This document shows positions 43,972 to 51,022 of a DNA stretch of 51,022 nt, in pieces. A program made the position numbers and the translations under genes. The stretch's first letter is position 1, and the number at the start of each line of letters is the position of its first letter. The stretch lies in NCBI GenBank assembly GCA_018384375.1, contig JAHAYJ010000096.1, positions 1 through 51,022 on the forward strand, written 5' to 3'. The stretch is from Lachnospiraceae bacterium. Its GTDB lineage: Bacteria > Bacillota > Clostridia > Lachnospirales > Lachnospiraceae. The notes below the pieces were generated by a model. That model did no database searches. It saw nothing but the letters and a program-made list of their open reading frames with translations, and was not told the origin of the DNA.

Positions 43972-45177
43972 TTAATAATATGTTGACGCTCCAATTGCCG
44001 AATAGGATTCATAAATCGGCATCATTACCGAGATCATAATAAACCCGATCAGACCTGCCATAAGAATGATCAACGCCGGTTCCAGATAGCTGATCATCCG
44101 GTTCATTGCCATTTCCGACTCATAGTCAAAGGAATCTGCCATGGCATCCAGCATCTGCACCAGATCTCCGCTCTCTTCTCCCACCCGGACTACGGAGGGA
44201 AGCTTTTTGCGGAAGCCCTGAATGCCTTCCAATGCCTCGCTAAGGGAACTGCCCGCCCGAAGCTTGCTGATAGCGCTATCAAACTGTCTTTCAATATAGC
44301 TGTTGCCAATCGTCTTTTTGGAAATCTGCATTGCGGAAAGAATCGGGATTCCCGAGCCGTATAAAGAGCTTAAATTTCTTGCAAACCGTGCTGTGTAAAC
44401 AACCATTAAAAGCTTTCCGATCACCGGAAGTTTCAGCTTTAATCTATCTCTCGATAATTGCACGGCGGGCATCTTCCCAAGAATTACCAGAATTACCACA
44501 GCAATAAAAATACCAACCAGAAGCCCCTTATAATGTTGCCCTACAAAGCTGCTGATTCCAAACAGGATCCGGGTTGGCAGCGGAAGCGTATCCAGACTGT
44601 CAAACAGATCTGTAAGCTGTGGCAGAATAAATGTCATAATAAATATTAGAACCAGAATTACCAACACGGATAATATTTTCGGATACAGGGTAGCTCCCTG
44701 TACCTTCCTATTCATCTGATGCTCCTTCTCATAGTGAACAGCCAGACGTTTTGCCGTTTCCGACAGCTTACCGCTGGTCTCTGCTGCCCGGTACATATTA
44801 ACCATCAGAAGCGGGAAAGCGCCGTTTTGCTGTTCCATGGCATCCGATATGGATTCCCCCTGTCGCACCAGCTTAAGAACTGCTGCCAGCACCGCACGCT
44901 CCTTAGCTTTTCGCGTTTCCTCCTGGGATAAGATTGTCAGTGCACGGACCAGCGTCACCCCGGAGCCAAGCATATCTCCCAGCTCCCGATTAAATTCCGA
45001 AAGCATCAAAGGCGGAAGCTGACTGGTACTAAAGTCCTCCGTCCCGCTTTCCGTTTCAATCAGATATTTATCCTCTTCCTTCAGTCTGCGATAAAGCTCA
45101 TCCTCGTCGATTGCGTGCATAATTCCGCTCACAACATTCCCCTGCTTGTCGCGGGCCTGATACCTGAATTTTGCCAT
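43972..45177 (-). CDS. pilC: Type IV pilus inner membrane platform protein (PilC/GspF)
   Basis: A 401-residue protein with two GspF domains: MAKFRYQARDKQGNVVSGIM, then EFNRELGDMLGSGVTLVRAL and KILSVLVILVLIFIMTFILPQ; the second repeats it with RFARNLSSLYGSGIPILSAM and ends in EPALIILMAGLIGFIMISVM. It anchors the assembly ATPase. Start has GGGGG 9 bases upstream. It follows the major pilin and a hairpin. Confidence 0.95.
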   Translation of the reverse strand: MAKFRYQARDKQGNVVSGIMHAIDEDELYRRLKEEDKYLIETESGTEDFSTSQLPPLMLSEFNRELGDMLGSGVTLVRALTILSQEETRKAKERAVLAAVLKLVRQGESISDAMEQQNGAFPLLMVNMYRAAETSGKLSETAKRLAVHYEKEHQMNRKVQGATLYPKILSVLVILVLIFIMTFILPQLTDLFDSLDTLPLPTRILFGISSFVGQHYKGLLVGIFIAVVILVILGKMPAVQLSRDRLKLKLPVIGKLLMVVYTARFARNLSSLYGSGIPILSAMQISKKTIGNSYIERQFDSAISKLRAGSSLSEALEGIQGFRKKLPSVVRVGEESGDLVQMLDAMADSFDYESEMAMNRMISYLEPALIILMAGLIGFIMISVMMPIYESYSAIGASTYY

Positions 45178-45208
45178 ACAAAAACCCCCGTTAATATACC
45201 AAAATGCC

Positions 45209-45239
45209 AGATTAGCGGTGCATACAACACCGCTAATCT
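45209..45239 (-). terminator. Hairpin after the major pilin gene
   Basis: Perfect 12-bp stem AGATTAGCGGTG / CACCGCTAATCT, 7-base loop, between the pilin and pilC. On the minus strand it lacks a good T run, so it probably limits or processes the transcript instead of stopping it fully. Confidence 0.7.
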
Positions 45240-45257
45240 TTTATCTTCTCCTGACCT

Positions 45258-45731
45258 TTACTGAATGACAGTCCATATTCCGTCGGATAACGTTACCGTT
45301 GCACTTTCATATTGTACGGTCATTCCCGTGATCGTAAAATAGCCATGATTGGAGGACGCCCCTTCACCGCCCAATGTGTCACTTTCAAATTCCACATTCG
45401 TGATGATCGCTCCATCTGCATCAGCCATCCGTAAAATTCTTTCCTTATCTGACTCAGAAAGATTATGGTTGGCATTGGCCATTGTGCCGTCCCAGGCAGC
45501 ATATTTTTCTGATTCAATCGCCTGTGCTGACATGTAAATGCTTCTCGCACTCAGGACATACTGCTTTCCCTTCGCCTCATCAATCCAGCCTAAAAGCCCC
45601 GGAATCAATATTGCTGCAAGAACCGTCAGAATGACCATTACCACGATCATCTCAACCAAAGTGAAACCGGCATTCCTATTGGCTTGCAGTCCATCGCTAT
45701 TTTCTTTCTTATGTAAAAACTGCTTATCCAT
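45258..45731 (-). CDS. Type IV major prepilin
   Basis: A 157-residue prepilin: leader with Lys and NAG-FTLVEMIVVMVILTVLAAILI, cleavage after Gly22, Glu at +5 (E27). The leader of 22 residues is long for type IVa. The mature part is about 135 residues (IDEAKGKQYVLSARSIYMSA, a helix typical of pilins, then ITNVEFESDTLGG, DGIWTVIQ). It is the first pilus gene and is followed by a hairpin, as expected for the most abundant subunit. Start follows GAGGGGAAAA. Confidence 0.88.
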   Translation of the reverse strand: MDKQFLHKKENSDGLQANRNAGFTLVEMIVVMVILTVLAAILIPGLLGWIDEAKGKQYVLSARSIYMSAQAIESEKYAAWDGTMANANHNLSESDKERILRMADADGAIITNVEFESDTLGGEGASSNHGYFTITGMTVQYESATVTLSDGIWTVIQ

Positions 45732-45779
45732 TTTTCCCCTCGCGTCATTTCAATTTAGATTCGACTATATAGCTCTATT

Positions 45780-47375
45780 TTATCTTTTTTTCTCCATTCC
45801 GTCAATGTCAGAAACACTCTTTATCCGATAAAGATTAAACCAATACCTCTCCAGCAGCACACTTTTCTCCTCCTGCGCCGTAATTCCTTCCATCTCCCAC
45901 TTATCAAGAATTTCCTCTCTGGCATTTCCACTGCCCAGGAACCATACTGTCCGCCCGGTCAATAAGAGCTTTCTGATCCGCTCAATTCCCTCTTCATCAC
46001 TGAATGCTCCTTCCACCAGGCTGTGATTTTGCGGATACATTTTTACGATCAGCTCCTCCGGTTCTTCATACCAGAGCCAGCTTTCATTCGGCAGATAGCA
46101 GGACACCACCGCCTGGACCTGCTTAAAGTTGCAGAGCAATATATCTTCCTCCCCGATCCCGGAAAGCGCTTCTTCCGTTTTCTGCATCTGCACTCTCTTC
46201 CACATTTCCTCTCCATAAAAGGAGCGATAATTACCTGCACCGGTCAGGATAAGTAACAATGTCAACGGTATCCAAAGGCAGCTCCGATTTTTCAGTTCCG
46301 AAACAAGGATGGCAAAAGCAAGCCAGAAAAGTCCCATTGCAGGCAGCATGTATCGGTAAACAAAAATCGGACGTACCAGCCAGGACGCCACAAACCCAAA
46401 CAAAATAATACCAAGCAGGCATCCAATGCTTCCTAAAACAAAAAAGGCTTTTCCGGTGTTCTTTCGAAGCCAGCTTCGCAGACAAAAAATAAGCAAAAGG
46501 CCATAAATGCCAAACAGCAGAATTGCTGCCAATATATTCAGGACGTCCTTTCCAAGAACCGGCTGGAATAAGAATTTCACGCAGCCACCCAGTGTACGCA
46601 GAGACAGCGGTGGAATCCAGTAATTTTCTTTCACGGTTCCCACCTGTGAAACAACGGCCGTCATAAGCCATGGCAGATACCCTGCCGTGCAGACAAGACC
46701 GCTTGTCAGAAATGGCTTTATTATCTGTTTTCCTCTATGCTTTACCAGAGCTGTCACAAACAGATATCCATAGATCATGCACGCTGCCACGCAGGCAAAA
46801 TAGTGGGTATAGCACGCTGCAAGGGAATAAAGCGTGAGGGCAATCCAATTTTTAACATTTCCAACTTTTGGCTGATCCGAAGCTTTGCCGTAGCTTTCGG
46901 CAAGCTCGAAAGCATGAAGCATTCCCGCCATGATAAAAAACAGTGCATAGCCGTACATTCTTATTTCCACAGTATAATCAGCCAGCTCCGGCATGGAGAT
47001 CAAAAGAAAGCAAAACAGTCCGGCCGGAAACATTCCGAAGTGCTTTCTGACCTTGGTAAACGCATAAATCACACAAAGCAAAAAAGGAAGTATGGATACC
47101 AGCTTTGCAATCACAATCTGATTCACACTTCCCGGGAGAACTGCTCCAATCATAAGAAACAGTTTCACGATCATATAATAAAGAGGCGGATGAACATCCG
47201 CAGCGGTAATGGATATCAGCCCACCAAGGGACTGGTTAGCCAGTCCCATAGTGAACAGTTCATCATACCAGATATCCTTGCTAAAGCACAAATAAACCGA
47301 TACCCCAAGCATCCCTATGCTTGCCGCTAACAAAACTACTCCTGTCAGTTCATCCCACTTCAGCTTCTGCTTCAT
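45780..47375 (-). CDS. GT39-like membrane glycosyltransferase
   Basis: A 531-residue membrane protein with about ten to twelve hydrophobic segments. Near the start is SKDIWYDELFTMGLANQSLG, with the D-E pair, and AADVHPPLYYMIVKLF; these are the DE and HPP motifs of ArnT/PMT-type glycosyltransferases, which use a polyprenyl-phosphate sugar donor. A soluble C-terminal domain follows from about 420. ATG 47375 is preceded by GAAAGAGGATATTG. It starts 14 bases after thrS and runs towards the pilin gene; modification of pilin or the cell wall is possible but not shown. Confidence 0.85.
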   Translation of the reverse strand: MKQKLKWDELTGVVLLAASIGMLGVSVYLCFSKDIWYDELFTMGLANQSLGGLISITAADVHPPLYYMIVKLFLMIGAVLPGSVNQIVIAKLVSILPFLLCVIYAFTKVRKHFGMFPAGLFCFLLISMPELADYTVEIRMYGYALFFIMAGMLHAFELAESYGKASDQPKVGNVKNWIALTLYSLAACYTHYFACVAACMIYGYLFVTALVKHRGKQIIKPFLTSGLVCTAGYLPWLMTAVVSQVGTVKENYWIPPLSLRTLGGCVKFLFQPVLGKDVLNILAAILLFGIYGLLLIFCLRSWLRKNTGKAFFVLGSIGCLLGIILFGFVASWLVRPIFVYRYMLPAMGLFWLAFAILVSELKNRSCLWIPLTLLLILTGAGNYRSFYGEEMWKRVQMQKTEEALSGIGEEDILLCNFKQVQAVVSCYLPNESWLWYEEPEELIVKMYPQNHSLVEGAFSDEEGIERIRKLLLTGRTVWFLGSGNAREEILDKWEMEGITAQEEKSVLLERYWFNLYRIKSVSDIDGMEKKR

Positions 47376-47389
47376 CAATATCCTCTTTC

Positions 47390-49354
47390 CTATTTCTGTT
47401 CTTCCTGCACAACAGTCTTTCGAATTTCCTTGGTTCGGATTTCCTTACAGATCTGATCAATAAATTCGCCAAGAGGCTTCACACCCTCATCCCCTGCGAA
47501 ACGGCTTCTCACCGAAACCGTACCGTCTGCCTCCTCCTGCTGACCTACTACCAGCATATAAGGAATCTTAGCAAGCCTTGCCTCACGGATCTTAAAGCCA
47601 ATCTTTTCGGAACGGTTATCCGTTTCGGCCAAAACTCCGTTCTTTTTGAGTTCTGCCTTTACGGTTTCTGCGTATGCCTCATATTTATCAGAAATCGGAA
47701 GCACTCTTACCTGTTCCGGACAAAGCCAGGTAGGGAACTTGCCTTCATACTTTTCGATCAGCCATGCCAGTGTCCTCTCATAACAACCCATAGAGGTTCT
47801 GTGTATGATATAAGGACGAACCTTGTCGCCGTTCTGATCAATATAATACATGTCAAACTGAGCTGCCAGAAGTGCATCCCACTGCACAGTGATCATGGTG
47901 TCTTCCTTACCGTAAACATTCTTGGTATTGATATCAATCTTAGGTCCATAGAAGGCTGCCTCGCCCACATCCTCCACAAACGGGATCTGCAGTTCATTCA
48001 TGATATCACGCATATGCTGCTGGGTCTCTTCCCAGACCTCAGGTTCACCGATATATTTTTCCCTGTTATCGGGATCCCACTTGGAAAGATGATAGGTTAC
48101 ATCCTCCTCTACACCAAGCGTCTTCAGGCAATGCTGTGCAAGCGCAATACAGTTCTTGAATTCCTCCACCATCTGGTCCGGTCTTACGATCAGGTGTCCC
48201 TCGGAAATGGTAAACTGACGCACTCTGGTCAATCCGTGCATTTCGCCGGAGTCTTCATTTCTGAACAGGGTTGAAGTTTCGCCGTAGCGCAGCGGCAGAT
48301 CCCTGTAGGAATGCTGTGTTGCCTTGTATACATAATACTGGAACGGGCAGGTCATAGGGCGAAGTGCAAATACCTCTTTATCCTTCTCCTCGTCCCCTAA
48401 GACAAACATACCATCCTTATAATGATCCCAGTGACCGGAAATCTTATAAAGATCACTCTTTGCCATAAGAGGTGTCTTGGTCCTCACATAGCCCCATTCA
48501 TTGTCCTCCAGATCCTCGATCCATCTCTGCATGGTCTGTATCATCTTGGCTCCCTTTGGCATCAGGAGCGGAAGGCCCTGTCCGATCACATCTACGGTTG
48601 TGAAAAGCTCCATCTCGCGCCCCAGCTTATTGTGGTCACGCTTTTTGATATTCTCCAGATATTCCAGATAATCCGCAAGCTCCTCCTTCTTATTGAAGGC
48701 AGTTCCGTAGATTCTCTGAAGCATTGCCTTGTTGGAATCTCCTCTCCAATAAGCCCCCGATGAAGAGGTAAGCTTAAATGCCTTGATCCCCTTTGTGCTC
48801 ATCAGATGAGGACCGGCACACAGATCCGTAAACTCGCCCTGACTGTAGAAAGAAATTTCAGCGTCCTCCGGCAGATCACGAATCAGCTCCACTTTATACG
48901 GCTCGCCCTTTTCTTCCATAAATTTTATTGCCTCTTCCCTGGGAAGCGTAAATCTTTCCAGCTTATTGCCTTCCTTAATGATCTTTTTCATTTCCGCTTC
49001 AATTCTGTCAAGATCCTCTCTGGAAAAAGGCGCATGCTCAAAATCGTAATAATAGCCCGTATCAATGCTGGGTCCGATTGCCAGCTTTGCCTCCGGAAAA
49101 ATTCTCTTAACAGCCTCTGCCATCACATGGGAACAGGTATGTCTCACAACACGCAGCCCCTCCGGATCATTTGCAGTCAAAATGTTCAGGGTGCAATCCT
49201 GATCAATGCTCGTGCGAAGATCTACCACCTTGCCATTCACCTCACCGGCACAGGCGGCCCTCGCAAGCCCCTCGCTCAGATCCTCCGCAATTTCATAAAC
49301 GCTTTTGGCGCTGTCATATTCCTTAACGGAACCATCCTTTAATGTGATTTTCAT
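47390..49354 (-). CDS. thrS: Threonyl-tRNA synthetase
   Basis: A 654-residue synthetase with TGS domain (MKITLKDGSVKEYDSAKSVY), editing domain with HxxxH (HTCSHVMAEA) and CxxxH-type site, the class II core (SSGAYWRGDSNKAML, PLRYGETSTLFRNEDSGEMHGLTRVR, the zinc-site Cys in FALRPMTCPF) and anticodon-binding domain. Start ATG 49354 has GGGAGGAAAATTAAC; longer frames upstream are the overlapping small gene. It is under a T-box and follows a small membrane protein gene with a gap of one base. Confidence 0.98.
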   Translation of the reverse strand: MKITLKDGSVKEYDSAKSVYEIAEDLSEGLARAACAGEVNGKVVDLRTSIDQDCTLNILTANDPEGLRVVRHTCSHVMAEAVKRIFPEAKLAIGPSIDTGYYYDFEHAPFSREDLDRIEAEMKKIIKEGNKLERFTLPREEAIKFMEEKGEPYKVELIRDLPEDAEISFYSQGEFTDLCAGPHLMSTKGIKAFKLTSSSGAYWRGDSNKAMLQRIYGTAFNKKEELADYLEYLENIKKRDHNKLGREMELFTTVDVIGQGLPLLMPKGAKMIQTMQRWIEDLEDNEWGYVRTKTPLMAKSDLYKISGHWDHYKDGMFVLGDEEKDKEVFALRPMTCPFQYYVYKATQHSYRDLPLRYGETSTLFRNEDSGEMHGLTRVRQFTISEGHLIVRPDQMVEEFKNCIALAQHCLKTLGVEEDVTYHLSKWDPDNREKYIGEPEVWEETQQHMRDIMNELQIPFVEDVGEAAFYGPKIDINTKNVYGKEDTMITVQWDALLAAQFDMYYIDQNGDKVRPYIIHRTSMGCYERTLAWLIEKYEGKFPTWLCPEQVRVLPISDKYEAYAETVKAELKKNGVLAETDNRSEKIGFKIREARLAKIPYMLVVGQQEEADGTVSVRSRFAGDEGVKPLGEFIDQICKEIRTKEIRKTVVQEEQK

Positions 49355-49355
49355 G

Positions 49356-49586
49356 TTAATTTTCCTCCCATTCACCAATTTCATCTTCTTCATCATCGCA
49401 GCCACCGTTTCCGTTGCCACTGTTATTGCCGTTGTTGCTTCCAATCACGGTTGATTTTCTTGGAGAAAACAGCATTCCAAATACGATACCGCCAAGAATG
49501 CACACGGCCAATGTCAGCAGAAATTCTCTTCCGCTCATGGTCCTTTCCTCCGATAAAGATGCCTTAAAGCTCTCCCATTTCTCCAT
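49356..49586 (-). CDS. Small membrane protein between T-box and thrS
   Basis: A 76-residue protein with one membrane helix (EFLLTLAVCILGGIVFGMLF) at about 21-40, preceded by a short soluble part and followed by SPRKSTVIGSNNG, an Asn/Gly-rich stretch and an acidic tail (CDDEEDEIGEWEEN). The charge pattern puts the tail inside or outside without certainty. I do not recognise a family. The start has AAAGGAGAAAGGTTATC. Lying inside the thrS transcript it should be made when uncharged tRNA-Thr accumulates. Confidence 0.75.
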   Translation of the reverse strand: MEKWESFKASLSEERTMSGREFLLTLAVCILGGIVFGMLFSPRKSTVIGSNNGNNSGNGNGGCDDEEDEIGEWEEN

Positions 49587-49631
49587 GATAACCTTTCTCC
49601 TTTCTCTCTAAAAGTTCTGCCTGCAAAACTT

Positions 49632-49903
49632 AAAAATCCCATGCACTACTTTCAGTAATGCATGGGACGTATCTTACGCGGTTCCACCCTGCTTGCTTCC
49701 TGCAAACCTGACGGCTTACGGAAACCTCTCATTCACCTGTAACGTAGGTATACGGACCGGATTGGGGTCACTCCGAGTTAGTTTTCAACTGCTTCCTGCA
49801 GGAACATTTTCAGCACAGGCATATACGCATGTATTGCCCGATGTTCCTCTCTGCTACATTTCACAGCCTACTCTTCTCATCAACGTATTTCCTTCATTTC
49901 TTC
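49632..49903 (-). promoter_or_regulatory. T-box riboswitch (threonine) of the thrS operon
   Basis: The minus strand has the T-box sequence AGGGTGGAACCGCG (49677-49690) and upstream a long stem I with AGAGTA and an apical GGAACAT / ATGTTCC pairing. A 14-bp terminator (TCCCATGCATTACT / AGTAGTGCATGGGA, 49637-49667) followed by TTTTT ends it. Uncharged tRNA binding should favour antitermination. A likely specifier is ACT (Thr) at 49780-49782 within GAAAACTA; the codon was placed by eye. Confidence 0.9.
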
Positions 49904-49909
49904 TTACTT

Positions 49910-49938
49910 ATGATAGGACAATTTTCAGTTCCTGTAAA
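49910..49938 (-). promoter_or_regulatory. Promoter of the T-box/thrS operon
   Basis: -35 TTTACA (49933-49938), 17-base spacer, -10 TATCAT (49910-49915). Confidence 0.65.
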
Positions 49939-49953
49939 GAGAAAAATAGAAAA

Positions 49954-50460
49954 TCAGCCCTTTTTACCGCAGCATTTCTTATATTTCTTTCCACTGCCGC
50001 AGGGACAGGGATCGTTGGGATAGATCTTGTCCGGTTTTACGATCGTTGTGGAAGACTTCTGCTCCCGATAGAGTGCCTTACGCTTGTCCTCGTCAAAAAT
50101 TGCTTCCCACTCAGGCAGCTCATAAAGCCAGTCAGCTCCGGCTGCCACCATATTCTTATATAAAAGTTCCTTGTCAAAGCCAAGGTTTACTTCTGTATCC
50201 TCTTCCATCTCTTCAATCGGATTGGGTGTCTTTAAACTGTCATTGATACCATCCAGGAAGCCTGTCATGGTCATAATATCAACCTCATATTTATCTGCCA
50301 GTTCCTTCACGGTTCCCTTTACTTCTTCTTCCGGATTCTTTAAAAGGAGCGCATAGATATCCTTTTCCTTCTGGAAGTATTCAGCCCAAAGCCTCTGTAA
50401 ATCTCCTTTATTTGCGGTTTCTGAGTACGCCATATCGCGCCATTTTTTCAGTAATGCCAT
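49954..50460 (-). CDS. SEC-C motif domain protein
   Basis: A 168-residue soluble protein that ends in the zinc-binding SEC-C motif [19 protein letters not shown] (Cys152, Cys154, Cys163, Cys164). The N-terminal part is helical and acidic ([40 protein letters not shown]). Similar proteins in clostridia have no known function; the motif often contacts SecB or ribosome-linked partners. Start ATG 50460 follows AGGAGGAACAGAATTT. Confidence 0.9.
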   Translation of the reverse strand: MALLKKWRDMAYSETANKGDLQRLWAEYFQKEKDIYALLLKNPEEEVKGTVKELADKYEVDIMTMTGFLDGINDSLKTPNPIEEMEEDTEVNLGFDKELLYKNMVAAGADWLYELPEWEAIFDEDKRKALYREQKSSTTIVKPDKIYPNDPCPCGSGKKYKKCCGKKG

Positions 50461-50513
50461 AAATTCTGTTCCTCCTGATCTGCCTTGGCAGATATTCTAA
50501 ATAGTACCTTGCT

Positions 50514-50542
50514 ATTATATCCTATCTTCTCTGAAAAGTAAA
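50514..50542 (-). promoter_or_regulatory. Promoter of the SEC-C gene
   Basis: -35 TTTACT (50537-50542), 17-base spacer, -10 TATAAT (50514-50519). A 16-bp palindrome (ATCTGCCTTGGCAGAT, 50479-50494) lies between the start point and the ribosome site. Confidence 0.7.
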
Positions 50543-50668
50543 TTTTTAATTTTAAATGAATAGATTCAGATTTCCGGGGTAATAATACTAATGTCAATGG
50601 ATCCCCCTCCTTTGATAAACGTGGGAAACCACAAATACCAACAGATAAATAAATACTTATCCTCCCCT

Positions 50669-50716
50669 AAAAAAGCCCTCTCAGGCTGCAAAGGCGCAGC
50701 TTTTGGGGGCTTTTGT
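50669..50716. terminator. Terminator of the right-edge gene; gap 50543-50857
   Basis: AAGCCC..GGCTGC / GCAGC..GGGGGCTT with A/T runs on both sides; on the minus strand it ends in TTTTTT. It lies about 140 bases past the stop of the right-edge gene. The rest of the gap has a second hairpin (50823-50850) and no supported gene. Confidence 0.75.
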
Positions 50717-50857
50717 ATTAATTATTATTTTTGTCTAATGCTCTCATTTTTCATCACCAATGCTTTCTCACATCCTGCTTTTATTTTAAATCCTTATTCA
50801 TCCGGGTACAATTGCTTTCTAAGATTTGAGCTTGTAAAAAGCTAAAATCTATATAGG

Positions 50858-51022
50858 TCAAAAGGATGACAGCTTATCCTCAATTGCCTCCTGCCGCTGT
50901 CTTGCAAGCTCTGCAATTCCGGCAAGGCTGCTCTTTGCCTCTTCCACCTTATTGATCTCCTCCTGCACCGTACTCTGATATACCATTTCCCTGCGAACTC
51001 TCATATCGTTATTGGAAAATCC
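50858..51022 (-). CDS. C-terminal end of an unrecognised gene
   Basis: The last 54 codons of a gene that enters from the right edge: GFSNNDMRVRREMVYQSTVQ, then EEINKVEEAKSSLAGIAELA and RQEAIEDKLSSF, stop at 50858-50860. The segment is a continuous charged helix, likely a coiled coil. It is too short to name a family. Confidence 0.7.
   Translation of the reverse strand, partial: GFSNNDMRVRREMVYQSTVQEEINKVEEAKSSLAGIAELARQRQEAIEDKLSSF

Noticed and set aside
45209-45239. TTAG..CTAA inverted repeat as an eighth metal-regulator box
   Set aside because: The half-sites are 21 bases apart, not 6, and form a perfect long hairpin between two pilus genes.
47321-48274. Plus-strand open frame of 317 codons opposite thrS
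   Set aside because: Shadow of the conserved threonyl-tRNA synthetase gene; no ribosome site and no recognisable domain.
50591-50845. Plus-strand open frame of 84 codons at the right end
   Set aside because: It runs through a terminator hairpin, lacks a convincing start context and has no protein-like pattern.
1-51022. CRISPR arrays, insertion sequences or prophage genes
   Set aside because: No regularly spaced repeat array, transposase, integrase or phage structural gene was seen; the only spaced repeats are the three TTGCGTA copies and the 49-bp pair.

Overview
The window looks like chromosomal DNA of an anaerobic, gut-type member of Clostridia, most probably Lachnospiraceae. This rests on the gene content (oleate hydratase, DUF975, DUF1540, DUF4299 and AI-2E-type proteins, a compact Gram-positive type IV pilus locus), strong AGGAGG-type ribosome binding sites, a T-box on thrS and the moderately AT-rich base composition. 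No species can be named from the sequence alone. Almost all genes lie on the minus strand.

Layout. 1-4.6 kb: a broken MATE transporter, a DUF4299 protein, oleate hydratase and a TetR-type regulator. 4.6-17.5 kb: a metal region with feoA-feoA-feoB and a Fur/HD-GYP fusion gene, an HD hydrolase, a short DtxR-type metalloregulator, and a YbaN/two-subunit ABC transporter operon whose first ABC gene has a frameshift. Between dtxR and this ABC operon sits a 4.1 kb module (AbgB-like amidohydrolase plus a polar amino acid ABC importer) flanked by 49-bp direct repeats that both carry the 3' end of the ABC gene. 17.6-25.8 kb: a TetR/hydrolase pair, a decay zone with remnants of an alpha/beta hydrolase, a ketopantoate reductase and an ATC-hydrolase family gene, a DUF4143 ATPase, then an HMA protein/hydrolase/O-methyltransferase operon and a second hydrolase. 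25.8-29 kb: one long reading frame joining a secreted repeat protein to an AraC-type regulator. 29-37.8 kb: core genes (rlmD, tRNA-Pro, pepD, infC-rpmI-rplT with its attenuated leader). 37.9-45.7 kb: type IV pilus locus. 45.8-51 kb: a GT39-like membrane glycosyltransferase, thrS with a T-box and a small membrane protein, a SEC-C protein and the end of an unrecognised gene.

Main observation: the dyad RTTAG-N6-CTAAY occurs seven times in non-coding DNA before metal-related or associated genes (feoA, feoB, ybaN-ABC, ATC-hydrolase pseudogene, HMA operon). At four promoters it overlaps the -10 or the expected transcription start. A DtxR-family gene with an iron-type Cys/Glu/His metal site is encoded in the middle of the set. 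The simplest reading is a local metal (probably Fe2+) regulon that includes several genes of unknown role. Also notable are the Fur-HD-GYP fusion translationally coupled to feoB, the repeat-flanked importer module, the secreted-protein/AraC chimera, and three TTGCGTA repeats spaced exactly 34 bp apart at the ATPase promoter.

Limits: all family names come from reading motifs by eye; no database search was made. Several single-base frameshifts could be sequencing errors.
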